This document shows positions 26,387 to 35,802 of a DNA stretch of 59,820 nt, piece after piece. The notes beneath the pieces were generated by a model. That model saw only the letters and a program-made list of their open reading frames with translations. It was not told the origin of the DNA and searched no databases. Origin of the DNA: Candidatus Hinthialibacteria bacterium OLB16 (GTDB lineage: Bacteria; Hinthialibacterota; Hinthialibacteria; OLB16); assembly GCA_001567115.1 (NCBI GenBank), contig LMZT01000011.1, positions 1 to 59,820 of the forward strand, written 5' to 3'. The translations under genes and the position numbers were made by a program. The stretch's first letter is position 1, and every line of letters starts with the position of its first letter.

Positions 26387-27789
26387 ATGACAGTCAGCAT
26401 GGCATCCTCTGAAACCGACCTTTTTGGTGGACTGCTCTCCTCCCCGGCCCGCTCCGGACGAGGCCACAAAATCCTTGCCTCCACCTCACGGCCCCTGGCC
26501 GACCGGATGCGTCCGCAGAGCCTCGATGAACTGCTCGGGCAGGATGACATCATTGGACCCGAAACATTGTTGCGAAAAGCCATTCAGGCCGGACAAATCC
26601 CGAGCCTGATCCTGTGGGGACCGCCGGGAAGCGGGAAGACATCGCTTGCCATGCTGCTCGCCAAACATGCCAAAGCTCGATTCTGCGTGCTGTCCGCTGT
26701 TTCCGCCGGGGTCAAGGATATCCGTGCGGTGGTGGATGAAGCCGAACTGCATCTCGATCGAACCTCCACACGCACCATCCTGTTCATTGATGAAATCCAT
26801 CGTTTCAACAAATCCCAGCAGGATGCCCTCCTGCCGCATGTCGAACAGGGTCTGCTGACACTGATCGGCGCCACCACTGAGAACCCCTCTTTCGAGGTCA
26901 ATTCAGCGCTGCTTTCACGCTGCCGTGTGTATGTTCTCAAACCGCTCACCGCCGAACATATCATCCAGCTGCTTCAACATGCCCTGGCCGATTCCGAGCG
27001 GGGCTTCGGAAACCAGGCGATTCAGGTCGCCTCCGGGGCCTTCAGCACACTGGCTGAGGCTGCGCATGGGGATGCACGCACTGCGCTCAATGCCCTCGAA
27101 ATGGCTGTCATGGCTCAGCCGCAACGCCCGTTGCAGCTGGCTCCCGAACATCTGCTCGAAGCCCTCCAGAAAAAAGCCCTGCTGTATGACAAAGATGGCG
27201 AGGAGCATTTCAACCTGATTTCCGCTTTTCATAAAAGCCTGCGGGGAAGTGATCCCGATGCTGCCCTCTACTGGCTGGCAAGAATGCTGGCAGCAGGTGA
27301 GGAGCCGCTTTATGTGGCACGCCGCATGGTGCGGTTTGCCAGCGAGGATATCGGCAATGCGGATCCCCAGGCGCTCCCGCTGGCCCTGGCAGGCATGAAT
27401 GCTTATCATGCCCTCGGATCTCCCGAAGGGGAACTCGCCCTGGCCCAGGTGGCGCCTTACCTCGCCACCGCACCCAAAAGCAATGCCGCCTGCACCGCCT
27501 TCAATGAGGCCCTTCGCACTGCCCGGGACAAAGGCCCCCTGCCTCCACCTCTGACCATCCGCAATGCCCCCACACGCCTCATGAAGGAGCTCGAATATGG
27601 AAAGGGTTACCTCTATGATCATGATTCACCTGAAGGCTATCTTCCTCAGGAGTACTTCCCGAAGGTCTTGAAGGAACCTGTTTCTACCACCCCACACCAC
27701 GAGGTTTTGAACGTGAAATCATCAAGCGCCTGGATTACTGGAAAAGCTTGCGCGAACGGAATAAGACGGAACCGCCTGCACCAGATTGA
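26387..27789 (+). CDS. rarA: Replication-associated recombination protein RarA (MgsA), single-base frameshift near the end
   Basis: RarA is an AAA+ ATPase related to clamp loaders and acts at stalled forks. It has Walker A LILWGPPGSGKTSLA, Walker B LFIDEIHRFNKSQQDALLP, sensor 1 LIGATTENPSFEVN and the Arg finger SALLSRC. The C-terminal tetramer domain has YVARRMVRFASEDIGNADP. The direct frame goes wrong after YFPKVLKEPV. Adding one T to the TTT at 27681-27683 restores FYHPTPRGFEREIIKRLDYW then KSLRERNKTEPPAPD, ending at TGA 27787-27789, a typical RarA end. Without that base the frame runs on into the next gene. Start is ATG 26387 or 26399. Confidence 0.93.
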
Positions 27790-27817
27790 GAAAACACCAC
27801 CACCCGGAGGTCCACCC

Positions 27818-30442
27818 ATGCAGCAAAGAATCGGTCATAACCAATCCTTCCATCTGCGCTATTCCGTGGAGCGGCTGGTTCTGAGCTTTCTGACAGGAGT
27901 CATTGTCCTTTTGTGCTCAGCACCTGTTGCTGCCCAGGATACCCCGGAGGTCACCACCCAGGAACTTTTTGAAAGGGTGTTTGGGGATTTGGCTCATTTC
28001 GACCCCGCCTTCCATAAAAAGGTTCTCGATGCCACCCCGGGAATTCGGCACTATCGGGACACCGATAATGACCAGATTCCGGATGAAATCTGGTATATCG
28101 ATCTTTCGAAGCGCCATCCGGAAAAATACTGTCCGCTGCTGGTCAAAGTGGTCGATGAGGACCATGACCTCAAAGAGGGTGAAGAGGGCGATCTGGACAG
28201 CGATCTCTATCTGGCTGATTGGAATGCCGATGGAATTATCGATTCCGCGGTTGATTACACCGATCTCGACCGCGACCAGGATGTCGATGAAATGAGCATC
28301 TACTTCTACCAGCCAAAAAACGAATACTTCAAGGAAGCGGTCTTGCGTTCGTGGTGGGGGAGGGATGAAGGCGATGACAACCTGCTCTGGTATGATATCG
28401 CATACACCTATGACCAGTCCCTGTGTGAGTATCGTTGCCATTTCGGGGGGGATGAGATTTTTGTCGCCTTTGCGCTGCCCCTGAAAGGGAAGGAATGGAT
28501 CCCTTACTGGGAGAATCCCTTTGTGTTTTTCGACCATGATGGAGATGGCGCCAGCGAGGAAGTGGTCCGTTTCTGCGGAATCGAAAGGGACATCGAGAAT
28601 ATCCGTCACAGCCTGGATGCGGATAACGACTCCAGCAAAGACAACCCACGGGACTATGATGTCAGCATTTCCGGATGGGCTCCCGGCTCACGCCTCGAGG
28701 ATGGATCCGAAGGCCCGGGGCATTCCACCCTGAAATTCGAACCATCATCGGCTGAAAAAGTCATGCTTCGAGGGATCCCCTCCAGCTGGTATGTATCCAA
28801 GAGCCAGACTCTGGGGCTGGTTCCCCAGCTCTCCTGGGTTCGCCGCCAGCTGGTCTGGGATGAAATCGACAACAATATCGATAACCAGCACCACCTCAGC
28901 ACTTATGAGCGCTGGGAGGGTGTCATCACCCCGGAAACTCCCTATTTCAAACAGATCGGCGGCCCGAATTGCGGGCTGGTGAATGTGCGCCTTGAAGCGG
29001 ATCTCGACAAAGCCGGCGCACCCGAGGTGTATTACCATCCGGTCGATCATCGCATTCACCTGACCGGCGCGGACCATGCCTGGATGGACATCGATACCGA
29101 CTTCGATTTCAAAGCCGATATGCGCTATGACTATTTCGACGAAAACAAGGATGGCATCCTGGATCTCTGGACTTTTGACACCAACCTGGATGGCAAGCCC
29201 GAGGATTCCTGGAAAGCGGATGCGGATCTCGAGGTGACCCGCATTAACTTTACCTGGGAGGCGGTTCATGGCCAGATCGCACAACGCACACAATCACTCG
29301 AGGCTCTGTCCCTGCTGGATCGGACCCTGACCGAGGTTCTCTCTCAACCCGGATGGAATGGGCTTCCTGGCAAACTCGGAGCCGAAAACTATTTTACAAT
29401 CCTTTCAGCACCGACACCCGGGCAGGCTGATCTCCGGCGGAAGCTGACACAGAGCGATGAATCACTGTTCTTTATGCTCGGGACCAGCTGTGATTACCAG
29501 CTGTGCCTGCTGAAACAGCAGAAACTGGAGAAAGATCTGCTGGCACGGATTGATGAAGCCAGGAGCCAGGGCGACATCGATGCGCTCCGCCAGGCGCTCG
29601 AGGAGGCCTTCAACCTCGAAACGCCAGAAGAAGGTTACTCCGCCTGGAAAATCCGGCTCCAGGGTCCCCCACCCAAACTGGTGGCATGGAATGATACCTG
29701 GCTTCCACCCAATATCGGCTGGGAATCCGAAAAGGTTGCCTACCGCAGCTACTGGGGCCAGTTTGATTTCTTCGGCAAAAACCATGACTTCCTGCTTTAT
29801 ACCCAGCTTTCCGATGAGAGTTATCATGTTGAACAGCCCTGGGGGATGGATGCGCTGAATGTCGGGAGCACGGCCGGCTGCGGAGGGATCACACTGATTG
29901 TCGATGGAGTCGAATACCCGGTCCGGACACCTAAAGGTGTCGGTCCGATCCAATTCTCCCATCGCCTGGTTGAAGAAACCAGCCAACGGGTGGTGATTGA
30001 AATGACCGCCAGCCCGGTTGGCCCGGAATCCAGCCCATACACAGTCACTTTTCTCTGCACCAGTCATGCAGGCCATCCCGAAACCGATATCGAAATCAAA
30101 CTCACCGGCGGCTCTCCACAGGCTAAAGCCAGCCTCGCGATTGAATTGATTCGCCTGAAACAGGAGACCCTGCTGAATGATCCGAAGTCCGGTGTGCTGG
30201 TGACACGCGGCTGGCAGACTCCCGAGATCGGATGGATCGGGATGAGTGCCATTTATCCCCCGGAGCACTTTCTCCGCCTGGCGGCTCATGAGGACTGCCA
30301 TCAGGTGATCCTTTCGGTTCCTGAAAACCGTTCCTTAACCTATTCTATCTGCTGCGACTGGTTGAATGGGCGCCGCTTCAATCGTTGCCCCACTGCCCGG
30401 GACTGGTTCGAGGAAGTTCAGAGCATCGCAGGATCCAGATAA
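27818..30442 (+). CDS. Secreted protein with Asp-rich calcium-binding repeats and C-terminal DUF4861
   Basis: This is a separate 874-residue protein, not part of rarA. GGAGG lies 8 bases before ATG 27818, and the start has a Sec signal: a basic N-terminus, then VLSFLTGVIVLLCSAPVAAQ. The first half has many EF-hand-like Asp loops: DTDNDQIPDE, DWNADGIID, DLDRDQDVDE, DHDGDGASEE and DENKDGILDLW. The C-terminal part (from about 600) resembles DUF4861, with VAYRSYWGQFDFFGK and QPWGMDALNVGSTAGCGGI. That family is common in polysaccharide-utilisation loci; its function is poorly known. The next two genes are also exported, so the three probably form an operon for a polysaccharide or its ester. Confidence 0.8.
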   Translation: MQQRIGHNQSFHLRYSVERLVLSFLTGVIVLLCSAPVAAQDTPEVTTQELFERVFGDLAHFDPAFHKKVLDATPGIRHYRDTDNDQIPDEIWYIDLSKRHPEKYCPLLVKVVDEDHDLKEGEEGDLDSDLYLADWNADGIIDSAVDYTDLDRDQDVDEMSIYFYQPKNEYFKEAVLRSWWGRDEGDDNLLWYDIAYTYDQSLCEYRCHFGGDEIFVAFALPLKGKEWIPYWENPFVFFDHDGDGASEEVVRFCGIERDIENIRHSLDADNDSSKDNPRDYDVSISGWAPGSRLEDGSEGPGHSTLKFEPSSAEKVMLRGIPSSWYVSKSQTLGLVPQLSWVRRQLVWDEIDNNIDNQHHLSTYERWEGVITPETPYFKQIGGPNCGLVNVRLEADLDKAGAPEVYYHPVDHRIHLTGADHAWMDIDTDFDFKADMRYDYFDENKDGILDLWTFDTNLDGKPEDSWKADADLEVTRINFTWEAVHGQIAQRTQSLEALSLLDRTLTEVLSQPGWNGLPGKLGAENYFTILSAPTPGQADLRRKLTQSDESLFFMLGTSCDYQLCLLKQQKLEKDLLARIDEARSQGDIDALRQALEEAFNLETPEEGYSAWKIRLQGPPPKLVAWNDTWLPPNIGWESEKVAYRSYWGQFDFFGKNHDFLLYTQLSDESYHVEQPWGMDALNVGSTAGCGGITLIVDGVEYPVRTPKGVGPIQFSHRLVEETSQRVVIEMTASPVGPESSPYTVTFLCTSHAGHPETDIEIKLTGGSPQAKASLAIELIRLKQETLLNDPKSGVLVTRGWQTPEIGWIGMSAIYPPEHFLRLAAHEDCHQVILSVPENRSLTYSICCDWLNGRRFNRCPTARDWFEEVQSIAGSR

Positions 30443-30462
30443 TCGGAAGGAGTCATGAATCC

Positions 30463-31662
30463 ATGTCATCAAACCCTGCTTTCAGACCCCTGTCATCGCC
30501 ACGCTGCCGGGTATTTCTGGCCGCTGTTGTCATGATGGCAGCTCTTCCAAATAAATCATTCTCCTGGCCGGGGTTTGACTGGGACATCTGGCAGAAAGAG
30601 TCCCAGGCCACACGGCTCGATCTGAAAACTCCCCAGGCTGGAAAAGCCGAACTTCTCCCGCTCCTGACTGGTGGTGAAGATGGAAGCAGCGCGATCACCA
30701 CTGTCAGGCAATGGGAGGAGAAGCGCGCCGGGATTTTCCACACACTCTCCACACTGCTGGGAACTCCCAGCCGCCTCTGTGCCGATCCGCCTTCAGTTGA
30801 GGTCCTGGGCGAAGAAGACCTTCCCGACCATATCCGCCGCCACCTGAAAATTTCAGGTGAAAGCCAGGATCCGATCTTCGCCTACCTGCTGCTGCCGAAG
30901 CCGCTTCCGGCACAGCCTTCTCCGGCGGTCATTGTGCTGCATCAGACCCAATCTCCCGGAAAGCAGGAGGCAGTCGGGATGGTTGGAGATCCGGGCATGG
31001 CTTTCGGAGTGGAGCTGGCGCGCAGGGGCTTTGTCATCCTCGCTTATGATGCCATCGGGTTCGGTGAGCGCATTCCCCCGGGAACAGAGCCTTATACCGG
31101 AGCGCAGGACTTCTTCCGGAAGCACCCGAAGTGGTCGTTTTTCGGAAAGATGATCTGGGATTTCCGGCGTATCATGGATTTTATGGAAACAGTTCCCCAG
31201 GTGAACCCGGAAAGGATCGGTGTGATCGGCCACTCCCATGGCGCTTATGGGGCGATTTTCTGCTCACTGTTCGAACAACGGATCAAAGCCACTGTGGCGA
31301 GCTGCGGGGTGACCACCCTGCGGGGTGATCCCAATCCGGAACGCTGGAGCCGATTGACAGCCCTTCTCCCGGCGTTTGGATTTTATCTCGATGATATCTC
31401 CCAGGCTCCCATCGACTGCCATGAAATTGTCGCCTGCCTGGCTCCGCGCCCTTTCTTCAATTTTTCAACTCTGGATGATGAGATCTTTCCCCACACCGAA
31501 AATCTGCCGGATGTTTTCAAGCAGGTATCGGATGTTTATTCCTTGTATGGAGCCAGGGATCGCCTTCAATCTCCGATCATTCCCGGCCCGCATCGATTTC
31601 CTGTGGAGTACAGGAATAAAGCCTATGACTGGCTGGCTTCGATCCTGAATGAAGGTTCCTGA
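30463..31662 (+). CDS. Secreted alpha/beta hydrolase (esterase/dienelactone hydrolase-like)
   Basis: The 399-residue protein has a signal peptide (VFLAAVVMMAALPNKSFSWP) and an alpha/beta hydrolase fold. The nucleophile is Ser258 in GHSHG. A likely acid is Asp338 or Asp339 in TLDDEIF, and His377 in GPHRF completes the triad. Extracellular enzymes of this kind often remove acetyl or methyl esters from plant polysaccharides. Start ATG 30463 follows GGAAGGA by 11 bases; the in-frame extension to 30385 overlaps the previous gene and lacks a signal. It sits 20 bases after the DUF4861 gene. Confidence 0.78.
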   Translation: MSSNPAFRPLSSPRCRVFLAAVVMMAALPNKSFSWPGFDWDIWQKESQATRLDLKTPQAGKAELLPLLTGGEDGSSAITTVRQWEEKRAGIFHTLSTLLGTPSRLCADPPSVEVLGEEDLPDHIRRHLKISGESQDPIFAYLLLPKPLPAQPSPAVIVLHQTQSPGKQEAVGMVGDPGMAFGVELARRGFVILAYDAIGFGERIPPGTEPYTGAQDFFRKHPKWSFFGKMIWDFRRIMDFMETVPQVNPERIGVIGHSHGAYGAIFCSLFEQRIKATVASCGVTTLRGDPNPERWSRLTALLPAFGFYLDDISQAPIDCHEIVACLAPRPFFNFSTLDDEIFPHTENLPDVFKQVSDVYSLYGARDRLQSPIIPGPHRFPVEYRNKAYDWLASILNEGS

Positions 31663-31666
31663 GGGA

Positions 31667-31696
31667 AGACCCACCATTCCCGCGGGTCTATGGTGG
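31667..31696. repeat. Two mutually exclusive short inverted repeats between secreted-protein genes
   Basis: AGACCC (31667-31672) can pair with GGGTCT (31684-31689), and CCACCAT (31671-31677) with ATGGTGG (31690-31696). The two share bases 31671-31672 so they compete. No T run follows. It could attenuate or protect the mRNA between the two genes. Confidence 0.3.
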
Positions 31697-31759
31697 TCAA
31701 CAGTATGGAGTTGTTCCTGCATCGGCAGGAGCTGCGAATGAAATCCAAGGAGTCACCTG

Positions 31760-32989
31760 ATGATGAGATTGCTGAGTGTTTTTCTTGTGTCTGTCTGCTG
31801 CTTCTGTTCAGTTTCACTGGCCTGGGAGGAGAAAGATCAGGCAGCCTACGAAAAGAAATTCCTGGAGGCTTACCCCCGGACAAATCCCATACCCACACTC
31901 GATGCCTATCTTGACCTGAAAAGCTTTAACCAGAACTACCTCGGAGATGGATATGTCAAATCACTCGAGGGATTGAATAACGATGAGGCCGCGATCGCCT
32001 GGGGCACCTCCTATCAGATGATGGCCTACAATGAGTTATATCGGGCCACAGGAAATGATGATTACCTCCGCACACAAAAGAAGGTGATCGATGTGGTCAT
32101 GGCGGCGCGCGATGACAAGCGGAAAGTCGCGCTTTTTACCGGTGAGGTCGCCCCGATCTGGTCCTCGGTTAAATATTCGGAGCGTGGACGCTGCGCTTAT
32201 GCGGTCCACACCGGCATCATCACCTACCCGATGTATGACTTTCTGCTGCTGATCAAGGATAAAACAGCTCTTCAGGCTGAAATTGGACTGGACTACAAGT
32301 CACTGCTGAGCCTTCTCGAGGAGAGCCTCAATTTTCACAAGATTCAATGGGTTAACGGCCCCGGGGAAGGGGAGGGGTATTACCTGGCCAGAAATCAGGA
32401 GCCGATCCTCGATGGAAAGGCGCTGCCGATCAACAGGCTTGCAGCGATGGGAAGGTCCCTGTGGATTTCCTGGAAAATAACCGGGAATACGGAACACAGG
32501 GACATGGCGACCGGGATTGGCCGCTTTTTCAAGAACCGGCTTTCACGGCAGACCGATTGCGATGCCTATGTCTGGAATTATATGTTCGATCCCGATTTCA
32601 CTCCGGTTGAGGGAGACTCGAAAACAATCAAAGAAAAGATCGGACGAGGGGAAGACATTTCGCATGGCTCTCTGAGCATGAGCCTGCCGGCCATGCTTGC
32701 GGAAGATGGCCAGGTTTTCGATGCAACGGATATGGCACGCTTTGGAAGGACACTGACCTGCCTGATCGCTCCCAAATCGGATGGAATTTTAAGGTCCCAT
32801 CTCGATGGAGATCCAGAAGCGAATCCGGATAAAGGGCTGCTGGCTTCACCAGGGCGCTGGTTGAGATTGACCCCCTTCCTGCCCGAGGTTTATGGACGGA
32901 TCGCGGCATTTGAACTCAACTTCCAACCGACCCCTGGGGGGATTGATCTGGCATTGCTGACCCTTTACCGGAAAGCTGGAGGGAACTGA
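31760..32989 (+). CDS. Secreted protein with probable (alpha/alpha)-barrel, six-hairpin-glycosidase-like (function unknown)
   Basis: The 409-residue protein has a clear signal peptide, MMRLLSVFLVSVCCFCSVSLAW. The mature part is alpha-helical with repeated paired helices: NDEAAIAWGTSYQMMAYNELYRATG, GRCAYAVHTGIITYPMYDFLLL, LAAMGRSLWISWKITGNTEHRDMATGIGRF and ISHGSLSMSLPAML. This is the style of lyase and glycosidase (alpha/alpha)6 barrels. AAGGAG lies about 8 bases before the ATG. It follows the secreted hydrolase by 97 bases. I do not recognise a precise family. Confidence 0.6.
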   Translation: MMRLLSVFLVSVCCFCSVSLAWEEKDQAAYEKKFLEAYPRTNPIPTLDAYLDLKSFNQNYLGDGYVKSLEGLNNDEAAIAWGTSYQMMAYNELYRATGNDDYLRTQKKVIDVVMAARDDKRKVALFTGEVAPIWSSVKYSERGRCAYAVHTGIITYPMYDFLLLIKDKTALQAEIGLDYKSLLSLLEESLNFHKIQWVNGPGEGEGYYLARNQEPILDGKALPINRLAAMGRSLWISWKITGNTEHRDMATGIGRFFKNRLSRQTDCDAYVWNYMFDPDFTPVEGDSKTIKEKIGRGEDISHGSLSMSLPAMLAEDGQVFDATDMARFGRTLTCLIAPKSDGILRSHLDGDPEANPDKGLLASPGRWLRLTPFLPEVYGRIAAFELNFQPTPGGIDLALLTLYRKAGGN

Positions 32990-33177
32990 TTGGCGGGTGC
33001 CAGAGAGACAATGGGCAGAGGAATCCCTTCCTTCGGCTGATTCTGATAAAATCCGCCGATATGTGTTGTTGGTGATCGGGTCGAGCAACAGGTCTGCGGC
33101 TCCATGGAACCGTTATTCTCCTCGCATCCCAGTCTCCATCACCGTTGAATCCTGTTGATGAATCAGAGAACACACAA

Positions 33178-35802
33178 ATGGAATTGCCGAAAAATTACGA
33201 ACCTGAAAAGCGGGAGGAATTCTGGCGGACTTACTGGAAACAGAATCGAACCCATGCCTGGGATCCCTCCCGGGGACGCGATGAGACTTTTGTGGTGGAT
33301 ACCCCCCCTCCGACAGTCAGTGGTTCACTGCATGTCGGTCACCTGTTCAGCTATTCCCACCAGGACTTCATTGTCCGTTTCCAGCGCATGTGCGGGAAAA
33401 ACATCTTCTTTCCCATCGGCTGGGATGACAATGGGCTTCCCACCGAAAGGCGTGTCCAGAACCTTTATAATGTCAAGTGTGATGCCCTGCTCCACTATAA
33501 CCCCGAATTCAAACCGGAAAGGGGGCGCAAAGGGGATCCTGTTCCGATCGGCCGCCAGAACTTTATCGAGCTGTGCGATAGGGTCACACGCGAGGATGAG
33601 GAGGCGTTCCGGCATTTGTGGACACGCCTGGGGCTGTCGTATGACTGGGATCAGGAATATGCCACCATCAATGCCCACTGCCGGCGGATATCTCAATACA
33701 GCTTCCTTGAGCTGCTTCGGAAAGGTGAAATCTATCACGCCGAACGTCCGGTGATGTGGGATGTCGATTTCCAGACCGCCATCGCACAGGCCGAGGTGAC
33801 CGACAAAGAAAAGAAAAGCGCCTTCCACTACCTCCGTTTCGGAATCGAAGGGAATGCGGACCCTGTCGTGATCGCCACTACACGCCCGGAGCTCCTGCCA
33901 GCCTGTGTCGCGGTTCTGGCGCACCCCGAAGACGAACGCTACAAGCCTTACTTTGGAAAAAAAGCCTTCACCCCGCTCTTCCATGCACCGGTCCCAATCT
34001 TTGCCGATCCGCTGGCTGATCCGGAAAAGGGGACCGGCATTGTCATGGTGTGCACCTTCGGCGACCAGACCGATGTGGAGTGGTGGCGGACCTATCACCT
34101 CCCGCTGCGGCAGGTGCTCAGCCGTGATGGGCGAATGCTTCCATTGACTTTTGGTATCCCGGGCTGGGAGAGTGTCCATCCGGAACAGGCCAATCGGAAT
34201 GCCTCGCTGCTTTGTGGATTATCAGTCAACCAGGCCCAGAAAAAGATCATTGAACTCGCTCAGGAAGCAGGGAATGTCATCGATCGCCCCTCCATGGAGA
34301 TTACTCACACAGTCAAACTGTTTGAAAAGGGAGACCGCCCTCTCGAACTGATTCCGACACGCCAGTGGTTTGCGAAGATTCTCGACAAAAAATCCGAGCT
34401 CATCGAGCAGGGGAAAAAAATCCAGTGGCACCCGCCTCACATGGGGATTCGATACGAACACTGGGTTGAAGGATTGAACCAGGACTGGTGCCTTTCCCGC
34501 CAACGTTACTTTGGAGTTCCGATTCCAGTGTGGTACCCGATCTCTCCTGAGGGAGAGGTTGTTTATGACCAGCCGATTCTTCCGGAGATCTCACAGCTAC
34601 CGATCGATCCATTGGAAGATGTGCCGAAGGGCTATGCCTCCGACCAGCGAGGCCAGGCCGGAGGTTTCACCGGGGATCCGGATGTGCTGGACACCTGGGC
34701 CACCAGTTCATTGACCCCGCAGATCGCAACCCAATGGATTCAGGATCCCTCGCGGCATCAGAAGCTTTTCCCGATGGATATCCGCCCGCAAAGCCATGAG
34801 ATCATCCGGACATGGGCGTTTTATACCATTGTCAAAGCCTACACCCATGAACGTGAAATTCCCTGGCGGAATGTGGTGATCAGCGGGTGGATTCTCGATC
34901 CCGACCGGAAAAAAATGGCCAAGAGCCAGGGAAATGTGGTCACTCCCGAACCTTTGCTGGACCAGTATGGCGCGGACAGTGTGCGCTACTGGGCGGGCAG
35001 AGCACGCCTGGGTGTGGATACAGCCTATGATGACCAGGTTTTCAAAGTTGGAAGAAAGTTGTGCACCAAGCTGTTCAATGCAGCCAAGTTTGTTCTGGGG
35101 CGTTTTGAAGGGCTGGAGGTTTCTCAGCTTGGTCCCGACCAGGTGACCAACGAAGTTGACCGTGCCATGATCGCCGAGCTGCGCCCACTGCTCGAGCGCG
35201 CCACCGCTTCCTTTGAGCAGTTCGACTATGCCCAGGCCTTGTCTCTTACCGAGGATTTCTTCTGGCGGATTTTCTGTGACAACTACCTCGAGCTGGTCAA
35301 AGCCCGCACTTATGAAGAAGGGCTGACCCCTGGAAGGTTATCCGCAGCCGCCTGCCTGCGTCTGACACACCGGGCCTTAATCCGGTTGTTTGCCCCCTTC
35401 CTGCCCTATCTGACCGAAGATATCTGGCACTGGTGCTACCATTCAGATCCAGGCATGAAGGACTCCATCCATCACAGCCCCTGGCCTGCACTGGAGGAAG
35501 TCCAGAGTATCCAGCCACCTTCAAAAACCGGCCTGTTCGATCTGTCGCTGGTGGTCATCGATGCGGTACGCAAAGCCAAGGCTGAAAAACAGCTCAGCAT
35601 GAAGGCCGATGTGGCACGGATCAGGATCTGCGGCAAAGGTGAAATCCTCGAAACACTCCGCCTCGCCATTGGCGATATTCAAAGAATGCAGAGTATTCAT
35701 GAAGTTGACTGGGAAGAAACGGATGTCTCACCAGACCAGGTGCAGATTTTCGCTTCCATTGAAGAAAATATTTCTGACAAGGAGAACCAGGCCCATGTTT
35801 AA
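33178..35802 (+). CDS. valS: Valyl-tRNA synthetase, archaeal-like type
   Basis: ValRS charges tRNA-Val. The class I signatures are HVGH (52-55, in GSLHVGHLFSY) and KMAKS (579-583, in KKMAKSQGNVV). The valine-specific block is GWDDNGLPTERRVQN. Bacterial ValRS usually has a different sequence there, while this form is seen in archaea and a few bacterial groups. The editing domain (about 210-340) has IATTRPELLPACVAV and the anticodon domain is at 640-790. Length from ATG 33178 is 874 residues. An in-frame TTG at 33145 is possible but less likely. The GH172-like gene overlaps its last 8 bases. Confidence 0.93.
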   Translation: MELPKNYEPEKREEFWRTYWKQNRTHAWDPSRGRDETFVVDTPPPTVSGSLHVGHLFSYSHQDFIVRFQRMCGKNIFFPIGWDDNGLPTERRVQNLYNVKCDALLHYNPEFKPERGRKGDPVPIGRQNFIELCDRVTREDEEAFRHLWTRLGLSYDWDQEYATINAHCRRISQYSFLELLRKGEIYHAERPVMWDVDFQTAIAQAEVTDKEKKSAFHYLRFGIEGNADPVVIATTRPELLPACVAVLAHPEDERYKPYFGKKAFTPLFHAPVPIFADPLADPEKGTGIVMVCTFGDQTDVEWWRTYHLPLRQVLSRDGRMLPLTFGIPGWESVHPEQANRNASLLCGLSVNQAQKKIIELAQEAGNVIDRPSMEITHTVKLFEKGDRPLELIPTRQWFAKILDKKSELIEQGKKIQWHPPHMGIRYEHWVEGLNQDWCLSRQRYFGVPIPVWYPISPEGEVVYDQPILPEISQLPIDPLEDVPKGYASDQRGQAGGFTGDPDVLDTWATSSLTPQIATQWIQDPSRHQKLFPMDIRPQSHEIIRTWAFYTIVKAYTHEREIPWRNVVISGWILDPDRKKMAKSQGNVVTPEPLLDQYGADSVRYWAGRARLGVDTAYDDQVFKVGRKLCTKLFNAAKFVLGRFEGLEVSQLGPDQVTNEVDRAMIAELRPLLERATASFEQFDYAQALSLTEDFFWRIFCDNYLELVKARTYEEGLTPGRLSAAACLRLTHRALIRLFAPFLPYLTEDIWHWCYHSDPGMKDSIHHSPWPALEEVQSIQPPSKTGLFDLSLVVIDAVRKAKAEKQLSMKADVARIRICGKGEILETLRLAIGDIQRMQSIHEVDWEETDVSPDQVQIFASIEENISDKENQAHV

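Noticed and set aside
26387-30442. One 1351-residue AAA+/extracellular fusion protein
   Set aside because: A one-base shift, two start signals and a signal peptide in the middle show two genes.
31667-31696. H-type pseudoknot
   Set aside because: The arm order fits, but both crossing loops would have zero bases, which is not sterically possible. Competing hairpins are the better reading.
32990-33177. A T-box leader for valS
   Set aside because: No T-box sequence or specifier hairpin is present.
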